From Diphasiastrum complanatum (taxonomy: Eukaryota; Streptophyta; Lycopodiopsida; Lycopodiales; Lycopodiaceae): a stretch of 64,000 nucleotides of DNA. Below the pieces are notes generated by a model. It did no database searches, was not told the DNA's origin, and saw only the letters and a program-made list of their open reading frames with translations. The DNA is taken from NCBI GenBank assembly GCA_029204225.1, contig CM055096.1:36388954-36452953 (forward strand), given 5' to 3'. The stretch's first letter is position 1. Every line of letters begins with the position of its first letter. This document shows positions 10,720 through 20,780 of the stretch, in pieces. The position numbers and the translations under genes were made by a program.

Positions 10720-10835
10720 ATTATCTACATCATTCATTGGGTACACCTCGAGAAGTACACTTCCATTGCTGAAGCTTATGATGGTGGAAAAAACAAGCTT
10801 GAACAACTAGTATCTCGTATACAATGCACAAAAGT
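10720..10835 (+). CDS. ASA: anthranilate synthase alpha subunit, next exon
   Basis: The exon encodes IIYIIHWVHLEKYTSIAEAY, then DGGKNKLEQLVSRIQCTK and a split Val codon. This matches the xxYVIHWVxL...A(Y/F)xxGxxxLxxLxSxxQ region that follows VFDHVxK in plant anthranilate synthases. The acceptor is TCTCTCAG|ATT at 10719. It starts in phase 0, as required by the previous donor. I chose the donor GT|GTATGT at 10836 over a weaker GT two bases earlier. It leaves two bases (GT) that combine with the C starting the next exon to give Val, restoring the conserved V-P-K-L-S linker. No stop is present. The intron to the left is only 270 bp, in contrast to the next one. Confidence 0.92.
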
Positions 10836-11794
10836 GTATGTTTCTCTTCTGTACTAGAGTACAAACTTAAGATCAAAGCAGTTACTGTGATACAAATAAT
10901 AGCATTTAACATCTAGAACTTTTACACTCTAGCTTGAATGGCCCTCAAATGCTAACAAACTGCCTCATATTTTTGTTGCATGCTTTGTTGTTTAGAAACT
11001 CGTTTCAACCCTTTTTGGTCAAAATGTACTAGGTCGGAATGGTTTTTTGTTGCATGAAGATACATTTTTTCTTTGTTAATAAAATACAATTTTTTTTTTT
11101 GGCCACGTCTTGGAACGGAATGCATTTTGGAACGTGTTCCATTCTAGAACGGGCAACTATGCTTTGTCTTATATGTCTATGTGTCGCTTAAAAATGCCAG
11201 TCAAGTTACTCTCAACAACATCAAGTTGTAAATAATGAGGGGTTGACCCTCCCTAGAGATGTAAGTAAAAAGGAGATTTTGAAGAAATAACATAAAGAAA
11301 ACCCACCCCTTCATTGGTTGTGATATTCTTCTTTAAACTTTTGTGATTGTGATGTTTTTATATTTTAGAAACTTTTGATTGTGCTCTCCCTTTGTGTCAT
11401 TTCAACAAATCCATGTAAAGGAATGTAAATGGGACTAGGAAAGGAACCCTAAATGCACAATTTAATCTTGGATTGCATCACATGGCCTGCTTAAGTAACA
11501 AACAATTCAGTTAAGTCTTAGTTAGATTTTGCTTTTGAAAAAATATAAAAAAGGGAACTTCTGGCGCGTAGGCATCTGTTTGTATGTCCTCCTATATGGT
11601 AATTTTGTGGGCACTTTCCTCCTTCACAATCTCCTTGGCTATATGAGAGTGATGTCAAACTCTTGCTACAAGGGTTATTGATTTGCAGTTAAATTATTCT
11701 CTTTAGATCAATGACAATGTCCATGGTTTCTTTGTTCTACTTTGTTTTCCCCCATGAATAATACTTGTGCTCTTTACATTTTGATGCTCATAGA
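10836..11794. other. intron start, no gene recognised
   Basis: Apparently original intron sequence. It has a T12 run near 11090 followed at 11105-11152 by GGAACG, GGAACGTGTTCC and AGAACGGG. These resemble the motif cluster at 3634-3880 and may mark a second remnant of the same small element. Nothing else was recognised. Confidence 0.35.
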
Positions 11795-13440
11795 GTGAAC
11801 ACATGATCATTAGTAGAGTGCTGTCCTAAAACCAACCTGACCATCTAGAGTTTGTGTTACTACTAATCACTGTCTGAAGAATGGTGCCATAAAGCGTAGT
11901 CATAACATGTCCAATCATAATGGTGCGATAGTTATCAAGCTTCATGGGATAACCGCTCGTATGGATAGGGTGAATGATAGTAGTGCACCTATGAAAACCT
12001 TAAATTTTTGTACCTTAATTGGATCTAATCAATCCACAAGAGGGATTGGATGCATTGCTACTTTCATTTCCATCAATATTGAAAGCTGGTATTGACACAA
12101 TGTAGATTAGCAAGCAAGAACAATAAAAAACAAGTGTTCAAATGACCAAAATAGCTTCACATGTGTGAAGTACAAGCTACTGTATGGATAGAGAGTTGAG
12201 AGCAAAGTAGTAATGATAATTAATGCATTGAACTCAAAAGATTTCTTGCAAAAAAGAGATTCACACAAGCTTGTATGCAAAGTCAACAAAATCTTCAACT
12301 CCCATTTCCAATGTGTAGAATGAGCTCCAAAAAGAGCATATACAAATAGTGATGAAGCTCATACTAGTCTACACGTGTGAGGTCATTCAATTTCTCAATG
12401 GCAAGAGAGACCATATCTGAGGTGCAAAAGGAGAAGGTGGAGGGATGAGAAGATATCATAATCAGATCTATGGACCGTGTATAGAGTGATGTGGCATACT
12501 CAGTCCAAAGCCACAGATCTCTTAGCAAAGGAGGTGGGGCACTGGGAATAAACCCACGCTAGAAAGCTCTAGAGGAGGAATTGTCAAGGAGATCAACAAG
12601 GTGCTTCCCTTGTGAGGTCTCATATGCACGCTTTTTGTAACGACAAGTATAGTCACATAGGTGTCTTACGAAGATTAGGAGAAAATGAAGATTTTGCATA
12701 AGCGACTTGTAGATGGAGTCGTTTATAGATATCATCATACTAACGTTTGTGATGGTGACGTATAGATGAGCATGAGGAGTATTTACGATGTTCACATGGG
12801 AAAGCCATGTAAGGCGCGGTACAAAGAGCTGACCGGCTATCATATGGGAAGCTTTGGAGTATGAAAGAGAAAGCTTTTTGATAAAGATGTTTGTATTCAC
12901 AACTAAACATATTTGGAAGCATGTTCCACCAGAGAGGGATGGGATGAAGGACATAACCTGGAGCCCAAGTGGATCGAAAGAAAGGAATGATCATATAATA
13001 TGGAGGGGAAAACGGTGGAAACAAATTAAAAGGGTATGAGAGATGGTGACCCCATGAAATACGCCACAACACTATGGCCACCACTGTGGGGGTGGCAAGT
13101 ATAGGCACCAGAACTCGGCCAACAAGAGAAGCCATTAAAGATGGCAAGCTCATGAGTCTCCCCTAGTAGAAGGAAATGCTCACCATATGTAGAGACCGGG
13201 CCATATGTAGAGACTGTGCCATCAACGTCAGCAGATATCCTGTCAATCCCCATATCCATACTATCCAAGGCATGTATCCTCAATGGGTCATCAATGGTAC
13301 ATGAAACTTTGTCTATCTAGAACATGTCCTGCCATTAAAACCCCCACAAGGAGTGTGTGACAACAGGGTAAAGGAGGATATCTGAAGAGAGATCAACATA
13401 TGCTATTTGCAAAAGCCGAAGACTCATGAAACTCGATCTC
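11795..13440 (-). pseudogene. LINE fragment: endonuclease to RT start, interrupted
   Basis: The minus strand from 13283 to 13026 encodes endonuclease blocks (LLLGETHELAIFNG, GGHSVVAYFMGSP). 12650-12560 encodes the linker YKKRAYETSQGKHLVDLL, which matches the same linker in the copy at 28732-31700. 12000-11860 encodes the RT-opening block around the NYRTIMIGH region. Between about 12010 and 12375 a roughly 360-bp foreign AT-rich piece interrupts it. That piece carries ATGTGTAGAATG and CACGTGTGA strings also found in the Copia LTR at 1495-1560, so it may be a related LTR fragment. Many frameshifts; dead. Confidence 0.6.
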
Positions 13441-13486
13441 AAAGCAGTACCTTGTTGTCGGTCTTGATAAAAGTCTTTAGGGGGTG

Positions 13487-13575
13487 GAGAGAGAGAGAGA
13501 GAGACAGAAAAAGCTTTATTAATGTCTTCCCCATGCCAAAAGGCATATAAGACCAAATGGAGTACATGTCAAGTA
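13487..13575 (-). mobile_element. LINE 3' end (left part of a copy split by Copia)
   Basis: The + strand reads (GA)n, AGCTTTATTAATGTCTT, then CATGCCAAAAGGCAT and AAGAC, which is the family 3' hairpin and tail. It ends in AAGTA, duplicated on the far side of the Copia element at 18589-18593, where the LINE resumes. Confidence 0.75.
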
Positions 13576-13973
13576 TGAAGAATTACAAGACCTAGCTATG
13601 GAGTATCTTAACTCAGATGCTAGATCAACTATGAAAGCTTGAGAAAACTTGGCTATGGAAATATCACACACAAGGAGAATTGCATGAGCATCTCACAAAC
13701 TCAAAAGTCTCAAGAAGAAATGAATTGCTAGAGAGAGAGAGGAGGGCGTGGGTCCTCCAAATCCCTTGTGAGGCAAGCACCTCCTTTACATGCATGGAAA
13801 GTCTAGGTGTCAACCATGGGAGTGAGCTACTTGGCCAAGTGGGCCACTTGCACTAATTTACATAACTTAACAAAAGGGGGGGTCATGCATTTAATTAAAA
13901 CATGCCCCATGAGTTATGTACAACTTAACTAATGCTTAGCCAAAAGGGGTAAAATAGGCATTACTCTTCAACA
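13576..13973 (-). repeat. 3' LTR of Copia (398 bp)
   Basis: On the element strand it begins TGTTGAAGAG just after the polypurine tract and ends ATTCTTCA. The first codons of the LTR supply the pol stop (TGA at 13968-13970). Confidence 0.95.
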
Positions 13974-16900
13974 CCCCCCCTTAATGGCAATTTTATTCAA
14001 ACTGACACCCAACAAAGTTCTGAACTTTTCAAACTTATCTTTACTAAGTGGTTTAGTAAAAATATCAGCTGTCTGGTCGTTGGTGTCGCAATAAACTAGC
14101 TCGATCTCCCCACTGTGCACTTTCTCTCGTATAAAATGCTGGTCCACCTCTATATGTTTTGTCCGTGCATGATAGACTGGATTCCTTGCAAGCTGAATGC
14201 AGCTTTGTTTATCACAATGTAACAATGTAGGTCTTACTTGAGCAATCTGCATGTCCTCAAGTAGACGGCGTAACCAAATGGCTTCACAGGCGGACCTCGT
14301 AGTCGCCCTGTACTCAGCTTCGGTAGACGATAGTGCAATAGTAGGCTGCTTCTTACTGCACCACGATATAGCCCCTGAACCTAGGCTGAAACAATAGCCT
14401 GTCGTCGATCTCCGATCGTCTCTATCACCTGCCCAATCAGAATCTGAATAGCCTTCCAGCTGAAGGTTCCCGTCATCCGTGTATCCAATCCCATAAGTCA
14501 CTGTCCCTCTCACATATCGTAGGATCCGCTTGGCTGCCTTCCAATGTGCTTCGGTAGGCTTACACATGTATTGACTTGCGATTCCAACCGCATAAGCAAT
14601 ATCTGGCCTGGTGGTAGTAAGGTAAATCAGGCTGCCCACTAACTGACGATAGAGCGTCTCATCTGCAAATGCTGGACCATCATCTTTTGATGGCTTGTTG
14701 CTTGCATCCATGGGTGTGCTGATTGGTTTGCTTTCTTGCATGTTAAACCTCTTCAATAATTTCTGTGCATACTTTGCCTGTGAGATAAAAAGACAACGCT
14801 TTCCTTTCCAAACTTCAACTCCTAGGCAATAGTGTAGCAAACCCAAATCTTTCATTTCAAACTCATTAGAAAGATTCTTCTTAACACAAGCAATAAGCTT
14901 CTTATTGCTTCCCGTGATGAGTAGATCATCCACATAGAGCACAACAACCACAAAGTCTTCTCCTTCCCTGAAGACATAAAGATTGCAATCAGACTTACTC
15001 TTCTCAAACCCTTGCCTTGCAAAGTACTCATCAATTCGGCTATACCAAGCCCTTGGTGCCTGTTTGAGCCCATACAAGGCTTTCCTAAGCCTGCAAACCA
15101 GATTCTCCTTGCTTGTTATTTCAAATCCCTGCGGTTGTTCCATGTAAACCTCCTCCTGTAGGTGCCCATTAAGAAAGGCACTCTTGACATCCATTTGATG
15201 GACATCCCAATCAAAATATGAGGCTATAGCCAAAACGGTCCTGATAGATGTCATTTTAGCAACAGGTGCGAATGTCTCATCATAGTCTAGCCCCTCTTGC
15301 TGAGCATAGCCTTTCGCCACCAACCTTGCCTTGTACTTGTCCAATGTTCCATTGGCATGAAACTTGGTCTTATAGACCCACTTGCAACCTATTGGTTGCT
15401 TCCCTTCTGGCAATGTAGTGAGCTCCCATGTGTCATTCTTGACAATGGAGTCGTACTCCTCCTGCATGGCATGTTGCCATACCTTTTCTCTCACGGCTTC
15501 GTGAAAGAATTGTGGCTCATCTGCATTCAGAATAGTGGACATAAGAGCAAAGTTAGTCTCTTGTCTCTCATGAGACCTAAGAGATCTTCTGACACCCTGT
15601 TCACTGCTCTCTCCTTCTTCAATCATTTGACCTTCTTTGATTGTTTCCCAATACCACCTAGGTAGCTTCTTCCTAGCAGTAGGTGATGTGGATGGTGACC
15701 ACGTATCCCATGGTACTGTTTTAGTCTTCCGTTTGTCCCCAACTTCTGCTTCTGGTACTTGGCCAAAAAGAGGTCTCGAACTAGTAGGTTCGGTTTCCTG
15801 TTGTTGCTCTTGCACTTGAGGTTTACAGGACTCTTGACTAGGATCCTCATCCGTGGAATCAATCAAGGGTATGAACTCAGTAATTCCTTCCTTCTCCTGC
15901 TCCTGTATCTTGGGTGCATGCTCTTCATCAAAGATGACATCTCGACTTAGGATCTTCCTCCTATTTTCGAGATCATATAGCACATAAGCTTTCTCACCTT
16001 CACTATACCCAAGAAAGACACACTTTACGGATTTTGCATCAAGTTTCTTCCGCAAGTCCTTTGGTATATGTGCATATGCTGTACACCCAAATACTCGAAG
16101 GCTGCCCACCTTGGGCTTGTTGCCACTATATGCCTCTTCTGGCGTGATTCCTTCAACTGCTTTGGTTGGACTTCTATTCAATAGAAAAACAGCAGTTGCT
16201 ACCGCTTCTGCCCAAAAGGAATTTGGCAACCTCTTTGCCTTGAGCATGCTCCTCGCACACTCAACTATAGACCTGTTTTTCCGCTCAGCCACGCCGTTTT
16301 GCTGCGGTGTATGTGGAGCAGTAAACTGTCTCTTTATCCCACATGCTTTGCAAAGATCTTCGAACTCATCAGAAATATACTCACCACCCTTATCTGACCT
16401 GAGAGTCTTTAACCTCTTTCCTGTGTGGTTTTCCACCATAGCTTTCCACTGTTTGAAGTATTTGAACGCTTCAGATTTCAGTTTCAGAAAATAGACCCAT
16501 ACCTTCCGAGAGAAATCATCTACGAAGGTCATGAGATAGTATGCCCCCCCTGCTGATTTGACCTGCATGGGACCGCATAAATCTGAATGCACAAGTTCAA
16601 GAATACCCTTGGCCCTGGTAGCTTTCTCCTTTGGAAATTTTTTCCTCTGTTGCTTCCCTAATGCACAAGCCTCACATGTATCTGAAGAAGACTTAATGCT
16701 AGGAAGATTTACTACCATTTTGTGCCTGTTCAAAACTTGCAAACTTTTGTAACTCAAATGACCATATCTCTCATGCCAAAGCTTGTCCCGATTAGTATCT
16801 CTTGCAGACAAAGCCTCTTGGCTAGGAATGGTTGTGAAAAGCTTGTAAAGACCTCCTTCTTGCATTCCCTTGGCTACCACTTTGAGGTTCTTCTCTTTGT

Positions 16901-17657
16901 CTTTTACCAAACATTTAGAATCATTAAACTCTACCACCATGTTCTGTTTGGTAATGGCACCAACAGATAACAAGTTCTTAGCCAACCCTGGTACATGCAA
17001 CACACTTTTAATTTCTTTCACCTCACCTGATGATAGCTGTATTGCAACTGTACCTTTGCCCCTCACCATACGTGTAGAATTATCTCCAAGGCAAACATGC
17101 TGGCCATCTTCTGTCTCCTCATAGGTGCTGAACCAATCTCTATGAGGTGTCATGTGCTTTGGGGCTCCAGAATCAATGTACCATCCACCAAATGTGGATT
17201 CAAATGATAGGGCTGCGGTGAATAGCTCAAGCACACCAGATTGCTCCTCCTCTGCAACTTTGTCAACAAAGTGACTCTGCTGGTTCTTTCCCTTCTTCTG
17301 ATCACTTTGCTTCTTCCTGCATTCAAAAGCAAAATGCCCATACTTACCACAATAGTTGCAGTTGCCCTTCCTCTTGGGTGTAGATGAGGAATTGGTGCTT
17401 GACTCCTCTCCAACCTGTAACTTGGACACCTGCTGCTCCAAGCTTTGCTTTGAGTTCTTCTTTTTGCCTTTGCCTTTCTTCTGAAGGTTTTGCTTCTTCT
17501 TAGAAGCAAATGCAAGCTCTGGATTATCTTCCCTTTCAGAAAGATTCTTCCTTCTCATCTCCTCCTGTAAAAGAAGACCGCATAACTCCCCAAAGGTTGG
17601 GAGTTTCTCCCTAGCAGAAAGGGACATCACATAGTCTTGATAGTCTTGAACTTCCAC
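13968..17657 (-). CDS. Copia Gag(C-terminal)-Pol polyprotein
   Basis: An open frame of 1229 codons with no ATG at its upstream edge (the listed start is a GTG). Domains in order: gag end with ExLPTFGELxxLLLQEE (about 17-32); zinc knuckle CNYCGKYGHFAFEC (about 100-113); aspartic protease IDSGAPKHMT (about 160); integrase His-Cys zinc site H-x-x-GH...CxxC (about 295-335) and DDE core with HSDLCGP, FVDDFSR, PQQNGVAER; RT with MDVKSAFLNG and YVDDLL; RNase H with SDSDWAGDRDDRRS and SSTEAEY. Length and order fit Copia. The gag N-terminus (SKLDGTNYRVWKFK) survives upstream at about 17645-17735, but in another frame. A deletion of roughly 130 codons at a CAAGACTAT direct repeat joined the parts out of frame. 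Enzymatic domains look intact; Gag does not. Confidence 0.95.
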   Translation of the reverse strand: MEVQDYQDYVMSLSAREKLPTFGELCGLLLQEEMRRKNLSEREDNPELAFASKKKQNLQKKGKGKKKNSKQSLEQQVSKLQVGEESSTNSSSTPKRKGNCNYCGKYGHFAFECRKKQSDQKKGKNQQSHFVDKVAEEEQSGVLELFTAALSFESTFGGWYIDSGAPKHMTPHRDWFSTYEETEDGQHVCLGDNSTRMVRGKGTVAIQLSSGEVKEIKSVLHVPGLAKNLLSVGAITKQNMVVEFNDSKCLVKDKEKNLKVVAKGMQEGGLYKLFTTIPSQEALSARDTNRDKLWHERYGHLSYKSLQVLNRHKMVVNLPSIKSSSDTCEACALGKQQRKKFPKEKATRAKGILELVHSDLCGPMQVKSAGGAYYLMTFVDDFSRKVWVYFLKLKSEAFKYFKQWKAMVENHTGKRLKTLRSDKGGEYISDEFEDLCKACGIKRQFTAPHTPQQNGVAERKNRSIVECARSMLKAKRLPNSFWAEAVATAVFLLNRSPTKAVEGITPEEAYSGNKPKVGSLRVFGCTAYAHIPKDLRKKLDAKSVKCVFLGYSEGEKAYVLYDLENRRKILSRDVIFDEEHAPKIQEQEKEGITEFIPLIDSTDEDPSQESCKPQVQEQQQETEPTSSRPLFGQVPEAEVGDKRKTKTVPWDTWSPSTSPTARKKLPRWYWETIKEGQMIEEGESSEQGVRRSLRSHERQETNFALMSTILNADEPQFFHEAVREKVWQHAMQEEYDSIVKNDTWELTTLPEGKQPIGCKWVYKTKFHANGTLDKYKARLVAKGYAQQEGLDYDETFAPVAKMTSIRTVLAIASYFDWDVHQMDVKSAFLNGHLQEEVYMEQPQGFEITSKENLVCRLRKALYGLKQAPRAWYSRIDEYFARQGFEKSKSDCNLYVFREGEDFVVVVLYVDDLLITGSNKKLIACVKKNLSNEFEMKDLGLLHYCLGVEVWKGKRCLFISQAKYAQKLLKRFNMQESKPISTPMDASNKPSKDDGPAFADETLYRQLVGSLIYLTTTRPDIAYAVGIASQYMCKPTEAHWKAAKRILRYVRGTVTYGIGYTDDGNLQLEGYSDSDWAGDRDDRRSTTGYCFSLGSGAISWCSKKQPTIALSSTEAEYRATTRSACEAIWLRRLLEDMQIAQVRPTLLHCDKQSCIQLARNPVYHARTKHIEVDQHFIREKVHSGEIELVYCDTNDQTADIFTKPLSKDKFEKFRTLLGVSLNKIAIKGGC
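13974..13982 (-). other. polypurine tract
   Basis: AAGGGGGGG on the element strand abuts the 3' LTR. It also encodes the last Lys-Gly-Gly of Pol. Confidence 0.85.
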
Positions 17658-18178
17658 ACTCTGTAGTTTGTGCCATCTAGTTTGCTAGATTCACCCAGCA
17701 AACTCTCCCCAAGACTTGATGCTAAAGTCTGTGCTTAAAAACAGAAGCTCAACTTGAAAGAGATCAGAAAAGAACAGCTTCCAGCAACAAGGGTTTAACC
17801 CCAAACTAGGGTATGTAGCCACTTCAAGGCAACCCTTCAGCTCCTGCTTTTGTCTTTGCCACTTGGTGTGGCCTCACTAGCACAAGCACTAGGCTCCACT
17901 GGAACAGAAACCAGAAGCCCCTACAGAAAGTGCGCCCTACTTTTGTGTAAGCTCCTCCAGAAAGACTCTCCAAAACTTAGCCAAATTTAGAAAGTTTTTG
18001 GATCATCCCACTCCCCTTGCCAATAGCTCTCCAACAGTGCAAGACTCCACCTGATCTGACACCTGTAGATCAAATGCTCCCTCTTTCAAGATTGAGGTGC
18101 TTGTAGAAGATAAGAATCTTCTCAAGAATCTAAGCACTGAAGTTTCTCTCACTCTCAGACTCACAGGCTAGACAACCT
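17658..18178 (-). other. Copia leader with gag N-terminal stub
   Basis: It lies between the primer-binding site and the pol frame. It contains the out-of-frame gag start (GESSKLDGTNYRVWKFK) at about 17645-17735, ending in a stop soon after the deletion junction. The rest is non-coding leader. Confidence 0.7.
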
Positions 18179-18190
18179 GCTCTGATACCA
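18179..18190 (-). other. primer-binding site
   Basis: TGGTATCAGAGC on the element strand, directly after the 5' LTR. Confidence 0.9.
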
Positions 18191-18588
18191 TGAAGAATTA
18201 CAAGACCTAGCTATGGAGTATCTTAACTCAGATGCTAGATCAACTATGAAAGCTTGAGAAAACTTGGCTATGGAAATATCACACACAAGGAGAATTGCAT
18301 GAGCATCTCACAAACTCAAAAGTCTCAAGAAGAAATGAATTGCTAGAGAGAGAGAGGAGGGCGTGGGTCCTCCAAATCCCTTGTGAGGCAAGCACCTCCT
18401 TTACATGCATGGAAAGTCTAGGTGTCAACCATGGGAGTGAGCTACTTGGCCAAGTGGGCCACTTGCACTAATTTACATAACTTAACAAAAGGGGGGGTCA
18501 TGCATTTAATTAAAACATGCCCCATGAGTTATGTACAACTTAACTAATGCTTAGCCAAAAGGGGTAAAATAGGCATTACTCTTCAACA
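18191..18588 (-). repeat. 5' LTR of Copia (398 bp)
   Basis: Same length and, by eye, same sequence as the 3' LTR. It directly abuts the primer-binding site at 18190. Confidence 0.95.
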
Positions 18589-18930
18589 AAGTATGTGAAA
18601 ACCAGCGTATATAAACGTCTCCAAGAAAAAACTATGCATAAAAGAGAAAGGAGCAACATAACTATAAACTTCAAATTGCCAACTGTCCATATAGCTGCCA
18701 GGAGTAGAGTAATATCATGTAGTGCTGCTGCTGAAGTAAGATGTGATACGGGCTGCAACATGAGGTAACATGGACCGTCGTTGACGTCGTCTAGGAGGGT
18801 GAAAACTGTGTGCTCTCGTAACATGGTGTGAAGTGCGAACTGCAGCATGACTATGAGTGATACAATGTCTCTGACATCGGTGAGGTGGTGTGTTGTCGTC
18901 ATCGTCATCAGACCGTGTCCGTCTCCTGGT

Positions 18931-18954
18931 GAAGAAAGACGTAATCTGAGCCTG
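18931..18954 (-). other. PIP-box motif of LINE ORF2
   Basis: QAQITSFF followed by TRRR matches the PCNA-interacting consensus Q-x-x-[ILM]-x-x-[FY]-[FY] and the basic residues that often follow it. Confidence 0.55.
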
Positions 18955-19412
18955 AGAGCTAGCATGTGGCTGGTGAGCTAACTGGTACATATCCTGGGCG
19001 CGAAGTGCTCCTCGGACTCTATCTCATGTAGGGGACATAGCAGGCATAGTTTCTGCTCTCGTGGTGTACCCTGGAATATGCTTGTCTCAATAGCCAACTG
19101 ATGTGAGGAGACTCTGAACTGTCCCAAAGTGAAACGGAGATCGTGTGATAGTCCAGAGAGGACAAAAAGCGAGGTAAAACTGGAAGACCAGTGGCATCCT
19201 GCTGCAGAAAGTGAGTCCGGTAGTAATTAGGCTTAACCCCCAGCTGGTGTCGCCAAATACGATCGAGATATGCTCTATATAAAAAACATCTAATGTATTG
19301 GTGTGTACCCTAAGGGAGATCAATGATAGTGATACCAAATGCGTCTATGAGGAAGTGTGATGCTTGAGAGAACCATGATAGGTGCAAGCCACGTATATCG
19401 CTGCTGTTGTAA

Positions 19413-20610
19413 AGCTACCTTTACAAGCTTTACTTCCGGCGCCATTGGCGCCAGCTATGTCCCCGGCGCCACTGTGACCAGAATCTAGCCGGCGCCAAGT
19501 TCCTATGGCTGAAAATCTTTGATCGGTTCTAGCGGAGTCCAGAGAGCTCAGATCGATGTGTAATCACCTCACACGATCTAGGCATGATTAAAGGAAGCCT
19601 GGGGATCAATAAAATCTAGAGAGAGAAAATGACTTTCTAGAAAGAGAAAATGCTAGAGAGAGAAAAACGTGCTTTACCAGCTTAGGTAGAGTGCTTGGTA
19701 TGAGGGGAGGTGCCGAATCACACCAATACTATAGGGGAGTGCGGGTTGCGACTCAGGGCGAGCTCCAACCAAGTCTCAGCCTCCCTTGCTGGAATGTTGT
19801 CATGGCTCTCGCCTTGGCATGCTAGCGCCCCGGAGACTAGGGTCGGTCACACACTTGAAATGTAACCTTCTCAGATTTATCAATAAAGTGGGATTTTCCT
19901 CAAACTGACTCTGATTACCTTCTGGGTTTCAGTGTTCGGTAAAAGCGCCAGTTGTAAGGCCGCTTTCAAAATTTTTAACTTGGCACATAGCTAAGGGTCA
20001 TATCCCGGGACGCCAGCGGTATGCCGTCGGGACCATTCGGTCCGTGGCGCCAGCGGTATGCTGTCGGGACCATTTGGTCCAAGAACTGGTTGTTTCCATA
20101 TCTGTCGCGGCTTGTGGTTCTGAGTGTTCCTTGCATGAACGTGAATGGGTTAAGCTCTTGGGGAACGGGCTCTAACCTGTCGGCTGAGTTGGATGGCTTG
20201 CTTGGGTGGATGTTACCTGTTTATGGCTGTCCAGTCTGGCGTGGCGCCAGGTTGGCTTCCAGCGCTCGTGACGAAGCTTTCAGTTGGTTACGTCTGATGT
20301 AAGTCAGACCGCTTACTTGGAATGGATGTTACTCGTTTGTAACGAAGCTTCGAATTGGTTAAGTTTGATGTATGTCGGGCGGCTTGCTTGGAGGGAAGTC
20401 ACCCACGTCGGGACCCCCGATCTGGCATGGCGTCAGGTTGGATCTCAATGTTGGTTTTCGGAACTTCAAGTTGGTTAAGTCTGATCGTTGTTGGCGAGTT
20501 GGCTGCTTGTATGTCAAGTGGGTTTGGATGGCAAGAGTTGAAGGCTGGGAAGCTAAGTCGTGGTTCCCGGCTCCCTTTGGGATGCCTGCGCTACAGCTGC
20601 TCTGTGTTAG
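19413..20610. mobile_element. unclassified GC-rich insertion in a LINE copy
   Basis: It begins TTGTAAAGCTACCTTTACAA, a near palindrome, and is richer in G+C than its surroundings, with repeated GGCGCC sites. A 37-bp unit (CGCCAGCGGTATGC...GGTCC) is repeated in tandem at about 20011-20083. Related blocks (GAAGCTT...TTGGTTA...TCTGATG...GCTTGCTTGG) recur at 20180-20500. An AATAAA lies at 19882. No transposase or RT was found, and no clear target duplication could be fixed. It could be a non-autonomous LTR element (TRIM-like) or a host-derived fragment. Confidence 0.4.
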
Positions 20611-20780
20611 GAAGTGCCTGAACTCTCTGGATGTATGTGTTAAGCTGGAAGGCTGCCTCAATCTGCATAGGGGGGGTGGCAAACTCCGCAAGGATGATCT
20701 CATGTGGAACCGAGGGCTTCGCTTGGATCATGCCAGCTAACATGGTGGTTTGTAAGCGTGAAATGCTGGACCAGTGTGAA

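Larger units (their letters stand above)
13576..18588 (-). mobile_element. complete Copia retrotransposon with identical LTRs
   Basis: Two 398-bp LTRs (13576-13973 and 18191-18588) appear identical over their whole length when read side by side. They have TG...CA ends and a 5-bp target duplication AAGTA (13571-13575 and 18589-18593). The primer-binding site is complementary to initiator Met tRNA at 18179-18190. The polypurine tract is AAGGGGGGG at 13974-13982. One long pol frame is open. The element sits inside a LINE copy, which fixes the insertion order. The identical LTRs imply a very recent insertion, although the gag is internally deleted, so I infer that it was mobilised by proteins of another copy. 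Confidence 0.95.
18589..20780 (-). pseudogene. LINE ORF2 C-terminus (right part of the Copia-split copy)
   Basis: From 18990 to 18715 the minus strand encodes the ORF2 tail: QAQITSFFTRRR (18931-18954), an acidic run, and at the very end ARITSYFSSSTT. Both are PIP-like PCNA-binding motifs shared with other copies. 19300-19000 encodes the CCHC and preceding regions in broken frames. The copy stops at about 19412, where a 1.2-kb GC-rich insertion begins, and resumes at about 20611-20780 with the HEIxLAEFATPP region. It is 5' truncated at 20780. Confidence 0.65.

Noticed and set aside
10824-10870. A missing ASA micro-exon between the second and third exons
   Set aside because: First suspected from a phase mismatch. 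Choosing the better donor GTATGT at 10836 and the acceptor at 38173 restores both phase and the conserved VPKLS linker, so no extra exon is needed.
11105-11152. GGAACG/GTTCC cluster as a regulatory palindrome
   Set aside because: It resembles the cluster at 3634-3880 and is more likely a decayed repeat. No binding-site family can be named.
15297-16970. Several + strand ORFs of 60-127 codons inside the Copia
   Set aside because: They are antisense shadows of the intact Pol frame and have no motif of their own.
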